Below, piece after piece: positions 4,635 through 12,329 of a DNA stretch of 24,495 nt; within the stretch, counting starts at the first letter, position 1, and each line of letters opens with the position of its first letter. The translations under genes and the position numbers were made by a program. The DNA comes from a virus. The stretch is from positions 1 to 24,495 of IMG/VR virus record IMGVR_UViG_3300006072_000042; one strand, given 5' to 3'. The notes below the pieces were generated by a model that was not told where the DNA came from, did not search any database, and worked only from the letters and a program-made list of their open reading frames with translations.

Positions 4635-5585
4635 TTACACTTTTATTACTTGTCCACGAAACTCTATGTGGTCTTTATCAAACACTTTTACCATTTCAGG
4701 CCATAATAATACACCTTTATGGAATGTAAGAATAGCAAAACCTGACCGCCAATTGGTCGGTGAGTGCTCAAGGTAATTCTCAAACTGTGGGCCAGTAGGC
4801 TCGGCTAGAGTTCCTGTGTCAACTCCGTACCTAGTCCCTGTGTAATCATCGTAGGGGGTCACTTTAAGGCTATGTAAGTGTCCTGTGACCATACTAACGC
4901 CAGACGTAACTGTATTATTGTGGGTAGCGTGGATGCCACCTTTGTATCGGTGTTTGACAATTACGCTCTCATTTAACCAAACTGACCAACAGGGATGCCA
5001 AGCAGGGAAGTGGTCTTTTAGGCTAAAACCCTTGATATGCTCGTATTGGGGGGCATTGGCTGCCAATCTATTCTCAAACCGAGCATCGTGGTTGCCCATT
5101 GGCCACATTAACTTAACATTTTTGTTAACTTCTTTGGCTTCTTCTTCTATCTCAGCCAACGCCATATCACAGGCTTTTAGTTCTTCAATGAGACTAGGGG
5201 TCTTATCCCAACCAATCCTAGGAAATCGGCTTATGCTTGCCCCGTCAAATGCGTCACCATTATTGATCACCGCCTTGAGATTTTCAATGTTTTTGATTGC
5301 CCAAATTAAACCATCGTAAGCTGTTGTTCTAATACCAGGCCAAAAGTGAGCGTCTGAAAACACTATTACAGACCCATTTAAGATACCTAAATCAAGCCTA
5401 GGGGGCTTTGGATCAATCCTTTCCTTAACGGCTATTGTCTCTAATTGAACGCCGTATCGACCTTCTAAAGCGTTTCTACGGGCTATGATTCCCCTTGCTG
5501 ACATTCCTGTTTCTTGTGACATTAGAGTGGGACTTTTGTACAACCCAAAAAGCATTAAAAACTCTTCGTCAGATAAATAGCTCAT
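4635..5585 (-). CDS. Calcineurin-like metallophosphoesterase with N-terminal HTH-like segment
   Basis: Numbered from the ATG at 5585, the 316-residue product has the metal-binding motif series of the family: SDAH (77-80), GDAFD (110-114), GNHD (164-167), His residues near 219-222 and GHLH (235-238). Such enzymes use two metal ions to hydrolyse phosphoesters in nucleotides, nucleic acids or proteins; substrate is not evident here. Residues about 15-50 (SQETGMSARGIIARRNALE) look like a helix-turn-helix, suggesting nucleic acid contact. A TTG at 5600 could extend the frame by five residues, but the ATG forms an ATGA overlap with the GNAT gene and has GGAGAAAG upstream. It lies in a short accessory operon between the lysis terminator and the convergent early operon. 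Confidence 0.88.
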   Translation of the reverse strand: MSYLSDEEFLMLFGLYKSPTLMSQETGMSARGIIARRNALEGRYGVQLETIAVKERIDPKPPRLDLGILNGSVIVFSDAHFWPGIRTTAYDGLIWAIKNIENLKAVINNGDAFDGASISRFPRIGWDKTPSLIEELKACDMALAEIEEEAKEVNKNVKLMWPMGNHDARFENRLAANAPQYEHIKGFSLKDHFPAWHPCWSVWLNESVIVKHRYKGGIHATHNNTVTSGVSMVTGHLHSLKVTPYDDYTGTRYGVDTGTLAEPTGPQFENYLEHSPTNWRSGFAILTFHKGVLLWPEMVKVFDKDHIEFRGQVIKV

Positions 5586-6001
5586 AGCTTCTTTCTCCAA
5601 TATAGCGAGTGTCTACCCGCCCAAGGTTGAGAGGGATTAAACAAACGATATTGCAAGGCAATTAGGGAATTAGAAGATGGGGGATTGTCTGTGGTATCAG
5701 TAATTAGCCAGTTGAAGCCTACTCGCCTGGCCATTTTCTCTCTTGCTCGTATAAGACGCTTTTGCAGTCCTCGACCACGAAACTCTCGTACAACACCACT
5801 ACGACACAAATAACCGCAATCAGTCCAGCGGCTAGAGCAAACCAACCCAGCAAATCCACAAGGTCTATTATTTTCATAGGCTACCCACCACCATCCTTCT
5901 CGACAGTTGTATAAAGTATCGTAGGGTAAGGTTTCCTTTTGCAACCTATTTACAAGTTCAAAATTCTCTTGAACACTTGTGTCTATGAGTTTGATTTGCA
6001 T
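5582..6001 (-). CDS. GNAT-family N-acetyltransferase
   Basis: The 139-residue product shows the GNAT acetyl-CoA loop, VVREFRGRGLQKRL at residues 70-83, preceded by a beta strand (GYLCRSGV) and followed by a long helix. It contains many Trp and Cys residues. GNAT enzymes transfer acetyl groups to small molecules or protein amines; the target is unknown. In phages, proposed roles include modifying host proteins or virion components. The gene is first after the strong terminator at 6040-6063, so it probably has its own promoter in 6002-6039 or relies on read-through; no clear promoter was recognised. It is ATGA-coupled to the metallophosphoesterase. Confidence 0.82.
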   Translation of the reverse strand: MQIKLIDTSVQENFELVNRLQKETLPYDTLYNCREGWWWVAYENNRPCGFAGLVCSSRWTDCGYLCRSGVVREFRGRGLQKRLIRAREKMARRVGFNWLITDTTDNPPSSNSLIALQYRLFNPSQPWAGRHSLYWRKKL

Positions 6002-6039
6002 AGGTTTATTGTCGTTATCAATTATGACATTAATTCGAC

Positions 6040-6063
6040 AAAAAAAAGGGGGAATAATCCCCC
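6040..6063 (-). terminator. Intrinsic terminator ending the late operon
   Basis: On the minus strand GGGGGA-TTAT-TCCCCC is followed directly by eight T residues. This 6-bp GC-rich stem with a 4-nt loop lies 23 bases after the stop of the M15 peptidase gene, so it should stop late transcription before the GNAT gene. Confidence 0.92.
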
Positions 6064-6085
6064 TAAACTTCTTTGCAACTGCGCT

Positions 6086-6517
6086 TTAACTATACTTCCT
6101 AGTTCCATTTTTGTCGATAATTAAAGCCATTTTTCTGGGTTTATCGTATGGATTATTTGGAATTGATACATGAGTCCACCTATCAAACTCCCTAATCACT
6201 TGGTCGTACTCTAGGTTGGAAGCCATGATTTTCTTGACTACCTGATCAGGAGTGAGATTTGGTACACGCAAATCAGCAGCACAACCAACACGATGCTGAG
6301 AAGTATCTTTACTTCCCACAGCGTCATTAACCTGTTTAGACCGAAAAGCCGAGTTAACCATAATTGGCACGCCGCCAAGTAAGTCCTTAACTTGCTCAAG
6401 AAACTCTGCCAATCGCATGAGATTAGCCTTTTCAACTTCATTAGGCGTATTGTCAAATTCACGATGATCGGTGTGAGTCAGTTCTTCTAGGGTGAAATGG
6501 TTAGTAAGTTGTGTCAT
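6086..6517 (-). CDS. Peptidase M15-type endolysin
   Basis: The 143-residue product has the M15 signature: SAFRSKQVN at residues 56-64, SQHRVGCAADL at 73-83 with zinc ligands His75 and Asp82, and WTHVSI at 114-119 with His116. M15 phage enzymes are zinc D,D-carboxypeptidases or L-Ala-D-Glu endopeptidases that cut peptidoglycan stem peptides. It has no cell-wall-binding domain and no signal peptide, fitting the single-domain endolysins of Gram-negative phages released by a holin. It is ATGA-coupled to the holin gene upstream and is the last gene before the terminator. Confidence 0.9.
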   Translation of the reverse strand: MTQLTNHFTLEELTHTDHREFDNTPNEVEKANLMRLAEFLEQVKDLLGGVPIMVNSAFRSKQVNDAVGSKDTSQHRVGCAADLRVPNLTPDQVVKKIMASNLEYDQVIREFDRWTHVSIPNNPYDKPRKMALIIDKNGTRKYS

Positions 6518-7011
6518 TTTGCTATCGGTGTTGAGTTGTGAATCATTGAATCTTTGGCTTGGCTAGAAGCTGAAGAACCGAAATAGAAACTTATAACTCC
6601 TGTCCACGCTGTCCCAAGTGAACCTAAGAGTATCATTAATGCTTCACTAGACTGGACTTTGCCTGACATCATGCCAGTCATAATTCCAAAGAATCCGATT
6701 GTGATACCAATAGCTAAGATGGGGGGAATCATAGACTTGACAGTCATTTGCATATCCCTAGCCGACTTTCTGTCTTGTGTGGCTAAAGATTCAAAGTCTA
6801 GACCCATTTCTTGAGCTTTGGCTTTTAATGCCAACTCAGCCTGTTGTAGCCCAGCGATTTGATCTGCGGTCAATTTGTTTGAATTAATTGCCGTAGTTAC
6901 TTCCTCAGATGAAATACCTAGGGTTTTTCCAATCAATTCAGTAGCCATACCTGCTAGTGGCCCACCCAAAGCAGTAGCAATCGTAGGTGCAATTTGTCCT
7001 AACCAACTCAT
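6514..7011 (-). CDS. Holin of the phage 3TM type
   Basis: The 165-residue product begins MSWLGQIAPTIATALGGPLA, with a Gly/Ala-rich helix at residues 7-24, then a soluble helical part containing SARDMQ, then two strong membrane spans at about 94-115 and 124-145. This order matches the 3TM holin family found next to M15 lysins. Holins form inner-membrane lesions that release the endolysin. The ribosome binding site AAGGGGAT lies just upstream. The ATG also overlaps the TGA of the -1 reading frame of the preceding gene as ATGA. Confidence 0.82.
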   Translation of the reverse strand: MSWLGQIAPTIATALGGPLAGMATELIGKTLGISSEEVTTAINSNKLTADQIAGLQQAELALKAKAQEMGLDFESLATQDRKSARDMQMTVKSMIPPILAIGITIGFFGIMTGMMSGKVQSSEALMILLGSLGTAWTGVISFYFGSSASSQAKDSMIHNSTPIAK

Positions 7012-7163
7012 AATATCCCCTTACTTTTTTGATAGTCTAAGTGAATGCCATACATGAGTAGGGCAAATATAAATAACCATGTAAACAAACCTGTTGCCAA
7101 CGCCAACCGAACTTGCCACTTGTCAATAAACTGCCTACGTTTGAGAGCAGCGAGTTCCAAGGC
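7008..7163 (-). CDS. -1 frame extension encoding a transmembrane tail
   Basis: From the slippery site the -1 frame stays open for 51 codons and stops at TGA 7008-7010, overlapping the holin ATG as ATGA. It encodes a basic linker (KRRQFIDKWQVR) followed by a clear membrane span (LALATGLFTWLFIFALLMYG) and a short basic end. Joined to residues 1-131 of the upstream frame it gives a 182-residue protein, soluble coiled-coil followed by a C-terminal anchor. By contrast the 41 zero-frame residues after the site look random (Trp-, Cys- and Tyr-rich, no clear fold). I infer the -1 product is the conserved one. Confidence 0.75.
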   Translation of the reverse strand, partial: ALELAALKRRQFIDKWQVRLALATGLFTWLFIFALLMYGIHLDYQKSKGIL

Positions 7164-7555
7164 TTTTTTTGTTCACGCTCGACTTTTTCTCGCTCTTTTT
7201 TAACTATCTCACGCATTTCTGTGAATTTTTGCCATAGACCAGGCATTCCAACCTGATATATGATCATTTCTCGTAATTCCGTCTCCATTTGCTCGATCTG
7301 CTGTTGGCGCAGAATCCTATTCATGGCTTCTTCATTAATGGATACATTCTTAAGTGGCTGAAGTTTTGCCTGTTTTTCAGCTTCTTTAAACGATTCCTGA
7401 TGCGTAAAAAAGTTACCTAAATGTAAACCAACGTCATTTAATATTTCACCAACGTCTTTGCCGTCTTGTTTAAAGTTTTGGTAAAGTTCTACACACTCTT
7501 TAATACCAGCGTGAGCAGCCTTACAAGCAGCAAAGATGGTAACCGGATCAATCAT
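7037..7555 (-). CDS. Lysis-cassette coiled-coil protein, zero-frame product (172 aa)
   Basis: The product begins MIDPVTIFAACKAAHAGIKE. The central part (about 76-130) is a long charged helix, including MNRILRQQQIEQMETELREM and IVKKEREKVEREQKK, likely coiled coil. The shared part ends at Lys131 on the slippery heptamer 7163-7169. Zero-frame translation adds 41 residues to the stop at 7037; -1 translation adds a 51-residue membrane anchor. The N-terminal layout resembles a phage protein type often seen between ejection/tail genes and lysis genes; from memory those end in the membrane tail found here in the -1 frame. It is ATGA-coupled to the upstream coiled-coil/TM gene. A spanin-like or holin-accessory role is possible but unproven. 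Confidence 0.75.
   Translation of the reverse strand: MIDPVTIFAACKAAHAGIKECVELYQNFKQDGKDVGEILNDVGLHLGNFFTHQESFKEAEKQAKLQPLKNVSINEEAMNRILRQQQIEQMETELREMIIYQVGMPGLWQKFTEMREIVKKEREKVEREQKKPWNSLLSNVGSLLTSGKFGWRWQQVCLHGYLYLPYSCMAFT
7163..7169 (-). promoter_or_regulatory. A AAA AAG -1 ribosomal frameshift heptamer
   Basis: In the zero frame the codons read GAA CAA AAA AAG CCT, so A AAA AAG is in exact phase for tandem -1 slippage, the same heptamer used by E. coli dnaX. After slippage the ribosome reads GCC TTG GAA CTC. No obvious Shine-Dalgarno-like stimulator is upstream; a weak GCCT...AGGC pairing is downstream. A homopolymer indel in the assembly is the alternative explanation. Confidence 0.7.
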
Positions 7556-7752
7556 TTCAAGAACTTCTCACCCAAGAAATGAAACATAGCCCCTAGAAGA
7601 CTTGCAAATGCCATCCCCATCCATAGGCCACCCTTGGACTGGTTAGCAAGCTCTAAGAGCTTTTTAACGTCACTACGCATATTAGCCACTTCATTTTCTA
7701 AAAATTCAACTTTAGAAATGATTTGTCCATATTGGATTGGGTCAATGTCCAT
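7552..7752 (-). CDS. Coiled-coil plus transmembrane protein of the lysis cassette, 66 aa
   Basis: The product begins MDIDPIQYGQIISKVEFLEN. Residues 10-38 form a coiled coil and residues about 43-60 (LWMGMAFASLLGAMFHFL) a single membrane span, ending in Lys. This is the layout of XhlA-like haemolysin/holin-accessory proteins and of small phage lysis regulators. It opens the lysis cassette: its start overlaps the fibre gene stop as TAATG and its stop overlaps the next start as ATGA. Confidence 0.72.
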   Translation of the reverse strand: MDIDPIQYGQIISKVEFLENEVANMRSDVKKLLELANQSKGGLWMGMAFASLLGAMFHFLGEKFLK

Positions 7753-8597
7753 TACAAACCTCGTAAAAATGCTATGGAGAACGTAGTATCAGCGACTGTG
7801 CTAGGCGTAGTGCTGAGTGACCCACCTGAAGATTGTGCTACCACCCCTTGAATGTAATCAGTTGATCCATTACATTTTACGATAGTTGAACAAACTGGGG
7901 TAGAACCAAGGGCGCTTGATGCTGCCACGTTGTAATCAACCAAAGTGCTACCATTTTGCAATACACCGCAACCCACTTGGTAACCAGCGCTAGTGCTAGA
8001 AATAGTACAACTGACGTTGACTTGATAGTAACCAGGCACATTAGGAACAAAAGCATAATTACTTTGTAACCAAATGCTATTGGTGTCGTAATTTACAGTT
8101 TCATATTGAATTACAGTCACAGTAGCCGATGCAATACTCTGAGCCGTGATTTGATGAACAAAAGCCACGGGAGGGCTAGAAACCCCTGTACCACCATTTG
8201 TACGCCCTAATACACCCGAAAACGATACATTAGGGGTGCTTCCAGAAGATACGCTAATAGGTGATGTACCTGTTACCGCCGTCACCGCAGTCGATGGGCC
8301 ATAGTAACTAGACGAACCAAACACATTGTCATATGTGCCGATTAGGTTAGATGCGCTGTCGGTCAACACAAATTTATAACCATAGGCGTTATTTAACCAA
8401 ATCTCATAAGGGGGTCGGCCATCAGTCCCTAGAATGATTGGGTTTGTATTAGGAACTGAACCAGCAGAATCTGTATAACTAGCTAGTGGGGTGCTAGACC
8501 CAGCCAAATAGGTATACAAGAACCCACCATTTAAGGGAAGTCCTGTGCTGTTTGTTTGGGCTACTGCGTTAAAAATGGGGGAGAGATTGACGCTCAT
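7752..8597 (-). CDS. Tail fibre/adhesin with C1q-like C-terminal domain
   Basis: The 281-residue product has an N-terminal part (1-95) with GGFLYTYLAGSSTPLASYTD and GRPPYEIWLNNAYGYKF, a module common at the start of phage fibres and head-binding spike proteins. A Ser/Thr/Gly linker with a GRTNGGTGVS motif (131-140) follows. The C-terminal domain (about 145-281) contains NYAFVPNVPGYYQVNV, typical of C1q/TNF-like jelly rolls that trimerise and bind receptors. It likely sits on the tail and contacts the host surface. It is ATGA-coupled to the large ejection-type gene. Confidence 0.75.
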   Translation of the reverse strand: MSVNLSPIFNAVAQTNSTGLPLNGGFLYTYLAGSSTPLASYTDSAGSVPNTNPIILGTDGRPPYEIWLNNAYGYKFVLTDSASNLIGTYDNVFGSSSYYGPSTAVTAVTGTSPISVSSGSTPNVSFSGVLGRTNGGTGVSSPPVAFVHQITAQSIASATVTVIQYETVNYDTNSIWLQSNYAFVPNVPGYYQVNVSCTISSTSAGYQVGCGVLQNGSTLVDYNVAASSALGSTPVCSTIVKCNGSTDYIQGVVAQSSGGSLSTTPSTVADTTFSIAFLRGL

Positions 8598-10777
8598 TTG
8601 TTTAAGTCCTTAATTTTTGTACCAAGTTTAGCGTTGGCTTTCATTTCATTCCTTAAATTTTCAGCTTCTTTGGCAAGAGCTTTACTCTCTAAAGATTGTG
8701 CAACTTTAGCACCTGCTTTTCCTGTTAAGTAGCCACCAACACCAGCACCTAATGGCCCAGCAATTGCACCACCGGCTGCTGCTCCAGCACCTGTGGCCGC
8801 TTTTTCTATGTGACCCTCAATCAAACCTAGCCTTCTAGCTTGCAAAGCAGCACCTTCATAATGATGAACGCCTGGCATGATGTGACCCGCATAGTTCAAT
8901 GTATGGAAGTCTTGTTGGGCTTCTGGGCTAAAGCCATGTTTGATCTTTTCTGCTCTTGCATTCAATACTTTGTTTGCAGAGTTTTGATTCCAAACACCAA
9001 CCTTATTAGCGCCTTGCTCGTATACTTCTCTAGCAATATTGCCTAGCATTTCATTTTTAGCAGAAATCGCAGCAGTCTTTAACTCTTCTGGAATATCAAG
9101 TTCAAAATCTTTACCTCTGATTTTGCCTTTAGATATTAATTCCAATGTGTCGTGTATGTGTTTCCATTCATCTACAGGCATTTGGTTGAGTTTGTCAGGT
9201 ATCTTTTCGTATGGTGTGCCAGTTTGCACTCCATTAGGATCAACCTCACCAAACATGGATTTGATACCTTTAGAGCCAAAAAGTACCTTTTCTGCTTGGT
9301 GTACTTTACGACCACGCTCATAAAGACCAGGCCCACCCGCTTTGGCAATATCAGCGTCAATAGCATTGATAACTTGGCCTATTCCATAACTGTTGGCTGG
9401 AGACCATTGAGCATTCAAAGACTGCCTAATCTTTTCCAAACCTGCCAAACTGTTAGGTGTTGTGTCTTGTAAGCCTTCAGTCTTATGTAAATCCAATAGT
9501 TCTTTAACGCCATTGGTAAACTCAGGAATGCCTTTAATTTTTAATTCGGCTTTGAATTGAGGTGAGTTTATTAAGTTTTCTACAGTTTGTGAACCAATCG
9601 GATTGTCACCAACTTGTTTTTTAGCTTCCTCGTATATTTTGTTTTTCTCTGCTTTAAAGAAACCTTTAAGACCTTCGTCTCCAATTAAAGCATCGGCTAT
9701 ACGCTGGCCACGCTCATAAGGGCTTGTCAATGTTTGACTTGCACCTGTGTCATTGACTAGTTTTTGAGAAAAATCAGATAAAGCATTTTGTTCATTAGCA
9801 ATTTGTTCCTTAAGCAATTCACCCTTGGGTGTTGGATTTGCTTTTTTGGCTTCTGTGTATTCGTTTCTTAAAGTATCTTCATTTCCAGTAAGAACGCCAG
9901 TACGAACTAGATTGTTTTCACCTAAGACTTTGTTTGCAATTTGTGACCTAGTCTTTTGTTCAGATACAGGCACATCGGCAGCTATCTTAGACAATTTGAC
10001 AATAGGATATTGCCCTCTAGACTTTTCTTCCCCTGTCAAACTTGAGTAAGGGTTCATATCGGACTTGGCAGCACCAACGCCAGCCAAATCACTAACTTCT
10101 GCCCCATGCAAATCTTGCATTATTGCTTGAGGTGTTTTGCCACCAGCAAATTTGCTTTTTAAAGCATCACTAACCATCTTGGCTTCAGAGCCTATTGCTT
10201 TACCGCCTATTCCTAATGCTTTGCCAGCAGGAATAGTTAACGTACCCAACATATTTTGTACGTCTTCAACAGGCAAGCGACCGCCAGTTAATTCACTAAT
10301 CTTTTCAGCACCTAAATTAGCATACTTGCCAACAAAATCCATTAATGATCTTGATGTTTCTTGTTTGTATTCTGGTGTTTCTGTAACACCAAATGCTTTG
10401 CCAAATGGTTGGTCAATAGCGCTAGATACTGCTCCACCAATTTCTTGAGCACGTTGAGGTGTTGTAAAGGGTCTAGCAGCAGCTTGGACTACTTGACCAG
10501 CAATAGGCAATACACCTCCAACAGTAACGTCACCTAAAGACGCTAAACCTCGACCAACTCCTTTAAAGTAATCAGTAATGGTTTTATCGTGTTGCGCTTG
10601 GGGTTTGGCAGTAATTGTTGTTGATGGCTTTACTGCTTCTAAAACAGCCCTATTGATATCTTCAGAATTTAAATCTGAAGTATTTGTTTGCACAGACTCT
10701 AACTTAGGCGCTTTTACACCTAAAGTTTGTGAGACTGCGTTGTTAATCGCTTCTGGTGAAAACTCGTCATCCATCAT
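8594..10777 (-). CDS. Large ejection/internal virion-type protein, 727 aa
   Basis: No catalytic motif was found. The N-terminal 60 residues contain two related segments (FSPEAINNAV and LNSEDINRAV). Residues about 70-200 are Gly/Ala-rich amphipathic helices, the middle is charged and helical, and residues about 660-690 (AGAAAGGAIAGPLGAGVGGY) form a glycine-zipper stretch able to insert in membranes. Placement beside gp7-like and other ejection-type genes and the membrane-active C-terminus suggest a protein carried in the head and injected with DNA. It is coupled by ATGA on both sides. The function is inferred from context and composition; related phages often show poor sequence conservation here. 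Confidence 0.6.
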   Translation of the reverse strand: MMDDEFSPEAINNAVSQTLGVKAPKLESVQTNTSDLNSEDINRAVLEAVKPSTTITAKPQAQHDKTITDYFKGVGRGLASLGDVTVGGVLPIAGQVVQAAARPFTTPQRAQEIGGAVSSAIDQPFGKAFGVTETPEYKQETSRSLMDFVGKYANLGAEKISELTGGRLPVEDVQNMLGTLTIPAGKALGIGGKAIGSEAKMVSDALKSKFAGGKTPQAIMQDLHGAEVSDLAGVGAAKSDMNPYSSLTGEEKSRGQYPIVKLSKIAADVPVSEQKTRSQIANKVLGENNLVRTGVLTGNEDTLRNEYTEAKKANPTPKGELLKEQIANEQNALSDFSQKLVNDTGASQTLTSPYERGQRIADALIGDEGLKGFFKAEKNKIYEEAKKQVGDNPIGSQTVENLINSPQFKAELKIKGIPEFTNGVKELLDLHKTEGLQDTTPNSLAGLEKIRQSLNAQWSPANSYGIGQVINAIDADIAKAGGPGLYERGRKVHQAEKVLFGSKGIKSMFGEVDPNGVQTGTPYEKIPDKLNQMPVDEWKHIHDTLELISKGKIRGKDFELDIPEELKTAAISAKNEMLGNIAREVYEQGANKVGVWNQNSANKVLNARAEKIKHGFSPEAQQDFHTLNYAGHIMPGVHHYEGAALQARRLGLIEGHIEKAATGAGAAAGGAIAGPLGAGVGGYLTGKAGAKVAQSLESKALAKEAENLRNEMKANAKLGTKIKDLNK

Positions 10778-12327
10778 TGACCTTTGATTAGATTATTGAT
10801 AAAACCAGTTTTTGCCAATAATTTCTTGTACTTTTCTGAATCAACACCACCCAAGTCTTTGACAATCTTTTTAATTTCTTCTTGGTCTTTGTTTTTCACA
10901 GCATCCATTAATTTTAATGCTTCAACATCAGCAACTTGTGACCATTTGTTTCTAAAATCTTTTGCTGCCAATGGGTTATTGCCTTGCGCTTGAACCGCAT
11001 TATTGACACCACGATTAAACAAATCAATACCAGTAGACAATGCCCTGTTTGTTTTGGCTGTGTTTTTAATAGCTTCTGGTGTCCAATCAGTCTTACCAAC
11101 TACTTCATTAGCCAAACCTCTTGCTGAATCAGTACCCAAGCCAGCAGACTGAGCCAAATTAGCAGTCTCTAAAGACATGAAATGGCCTAATTGTTGTAAG
11201 TTTGTAGCGTTTCCACCGCCAATACCCAAACCATTTAGTACCGCATAACCACCTGTCAAATTACCAAGATTAGCAGCACCTCGGCCAGTTATTGCTTCAT
11301 CGGCGAGTTTAATAATTTGATTGTTATTGAATTGTGTTTCAGCGACTTTGCTTGCTCTTTGATTTGAATCAAGTTGAATAGCCCTAGCCGCTGCCAATGT
11401 ATCTTTATTTTCAAATGCTGGAATGGCTTGAGGTGCGTTTGGATTACCCATGCCCACATTACCAGACAAACCTTGCAACATACCTGGAGGCAACGGGCCA
11501 GAGCTAGAACCAGCTAAATTGCTAGGTGCTCCCAATGTTCCTTGTGGTGTCAATGGTGCTTGGATTATGTTGCCAGTAATAGGATCAGTAAATGTTTGTG
11601 TCCTAGAACTCATGGGGTTAGTTTGAGGAGTGCCCATAACCTCATATTGACCAGTAACAGGATTAACTGCCGTAGTCTGACCTGCAGCATTAACGCCAGT
11701 TTTGGGTGTTTGCAATCCTAATTGACCAGCAGCGCCCGATCCAATTCTCACAGCATTCTGATACAAAGCAGGTAATTGCTCTGGGTTTGAATCTATTTTT
11801 TGTGTAATGTGTCCAAAGCTCTCCATAGCCTCAGCACCATCTAAGCCACCTTTGACTGCTGTTTGAAAATCTTCATAATTCAATTGATGAAGACGTTTCT
11901 TGGCTTTTGAAGCAATTTCTGGGTCTTGTGATTTTGCCAATTCAGACAATTTAATTACTTCAGGATCAGTTGCTCTAGCACCAGATATTTCCAAAACCCT
12001 TTTTAGTTTTTCTCCTGACAATTTTAATTGCGCTGATTTCGTACCTGTTTGTGCTGTTTCAGCTTCTGATGTTGCTTTAGAAATTGATGGGCTTAAAACA
12101 CCTTCTGCTAATGAAGTCTTGGCTTGTTGCTCTCTTAGTGATAAAGGCATTGTTTTTTGCAATTGCTCCAACTCAAGTTGAGCCTTTTGTGCTTGCAAAG
12201 GGTTTAATTGACCGGCCTGTTGGTATGCTTGCACACCCCTAGCCATGTTAACCATGTCAGCAAGGGACATACCCTCTTTGGGAGGTTGTATCTTAGATGC
12301 TACGTCAGAAAAGTTGAAGTCTGCCAT
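10774..12327 (-). CDS. Ejection/DNA-transfer-type structural protein, 517 aa
   Basis: The product begins MADFNFSDVASKIQPPKEGM. Residues about 40-110 are a Gln/Leu/Lys-rich helical region (AQKAQLELEQLQKT), the centre (about 200-300) is Pro/Gly/Thr/Asn-rich and flexible, and the last third is helical. The position directly after the gp7-like gene and before another ejection-type gene matches the three-gene ejection block of P22-like phages (gp7, gp20, gp16), so a role in DNA transfer through the envelope is inferred. The ATG has AGGTG 6 bases upstream. There is no enzymatic signature. Confidence 0.6.
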   Translation of the reverse strand: MADFNFSDVASKIQPPKEGMSLADMVNMARGVQAYQQAGQLNPLQAQKAQLELEQLQKTMPLSLREQQAKTSLAEGVLSPSISKATSEAETAQTGTKSAQLKLSGEKLKRVLEISGARATDPEVIKLSELAKSQDPEIASKAKKRLHQLNYEDFQTAVKGGLDGAEAMESFGHITQKIDSNPEQLPALYQNAVRIGSGAAGQLGLQTPKTGVNAAGQTTAVNPVTGQYEVMGTPQTNPMSSRTQTFTDPITGNIIQAPLTPQGTLGAPSNLAGSSSGPLPPGMLQGLSGNVGMGNPNAPQAIPAFENKDTLAAARAIQLDSNQRASKVAETQFNNNQIIKLADEAITGRGAANLGNLTGGYAVLNGLGIGGGNATNLQQLGHFMSLETANLAQSAGLGTDSARGLANEVVGKTDWTPEAIKNTAKTNRALSTGIDLFNRGVNNAVQAQGNNPLAAKDFRNKWSQVADVEALKLMDAVKNKDQEEIKKIVKDLGGVDSEKYKKLLAKTGFINNLIKGQ

Positions 12328-12329
12328 GT

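Noticed and set aside
4885-5319. A 144-codon plus-strand frame
   Set aside because: It is antisense to the metallophosphoesterase core, whose catalytic motifs are intact.
5586-5600. TTG start for the metallophosphoesterase
   Set aside because: The ATG at 5585 overlaps the GNAT stop as ATGA and has a better-spaced ribosome binding site.
6238-6462. A 74-codon minus-strand frame inside the endolysin gene, possible embedded lysis gene
   Set aside because: It overlaps the M15 peptidase in another frame, has no clear start site, and holin functions are already supplied upstream.
8840-9472. Several plus-strand frames of 68-106 codons
   Set aside because: They are antisense to the 727-residue ejection-type gene and have no ribosome binding sites or family features.
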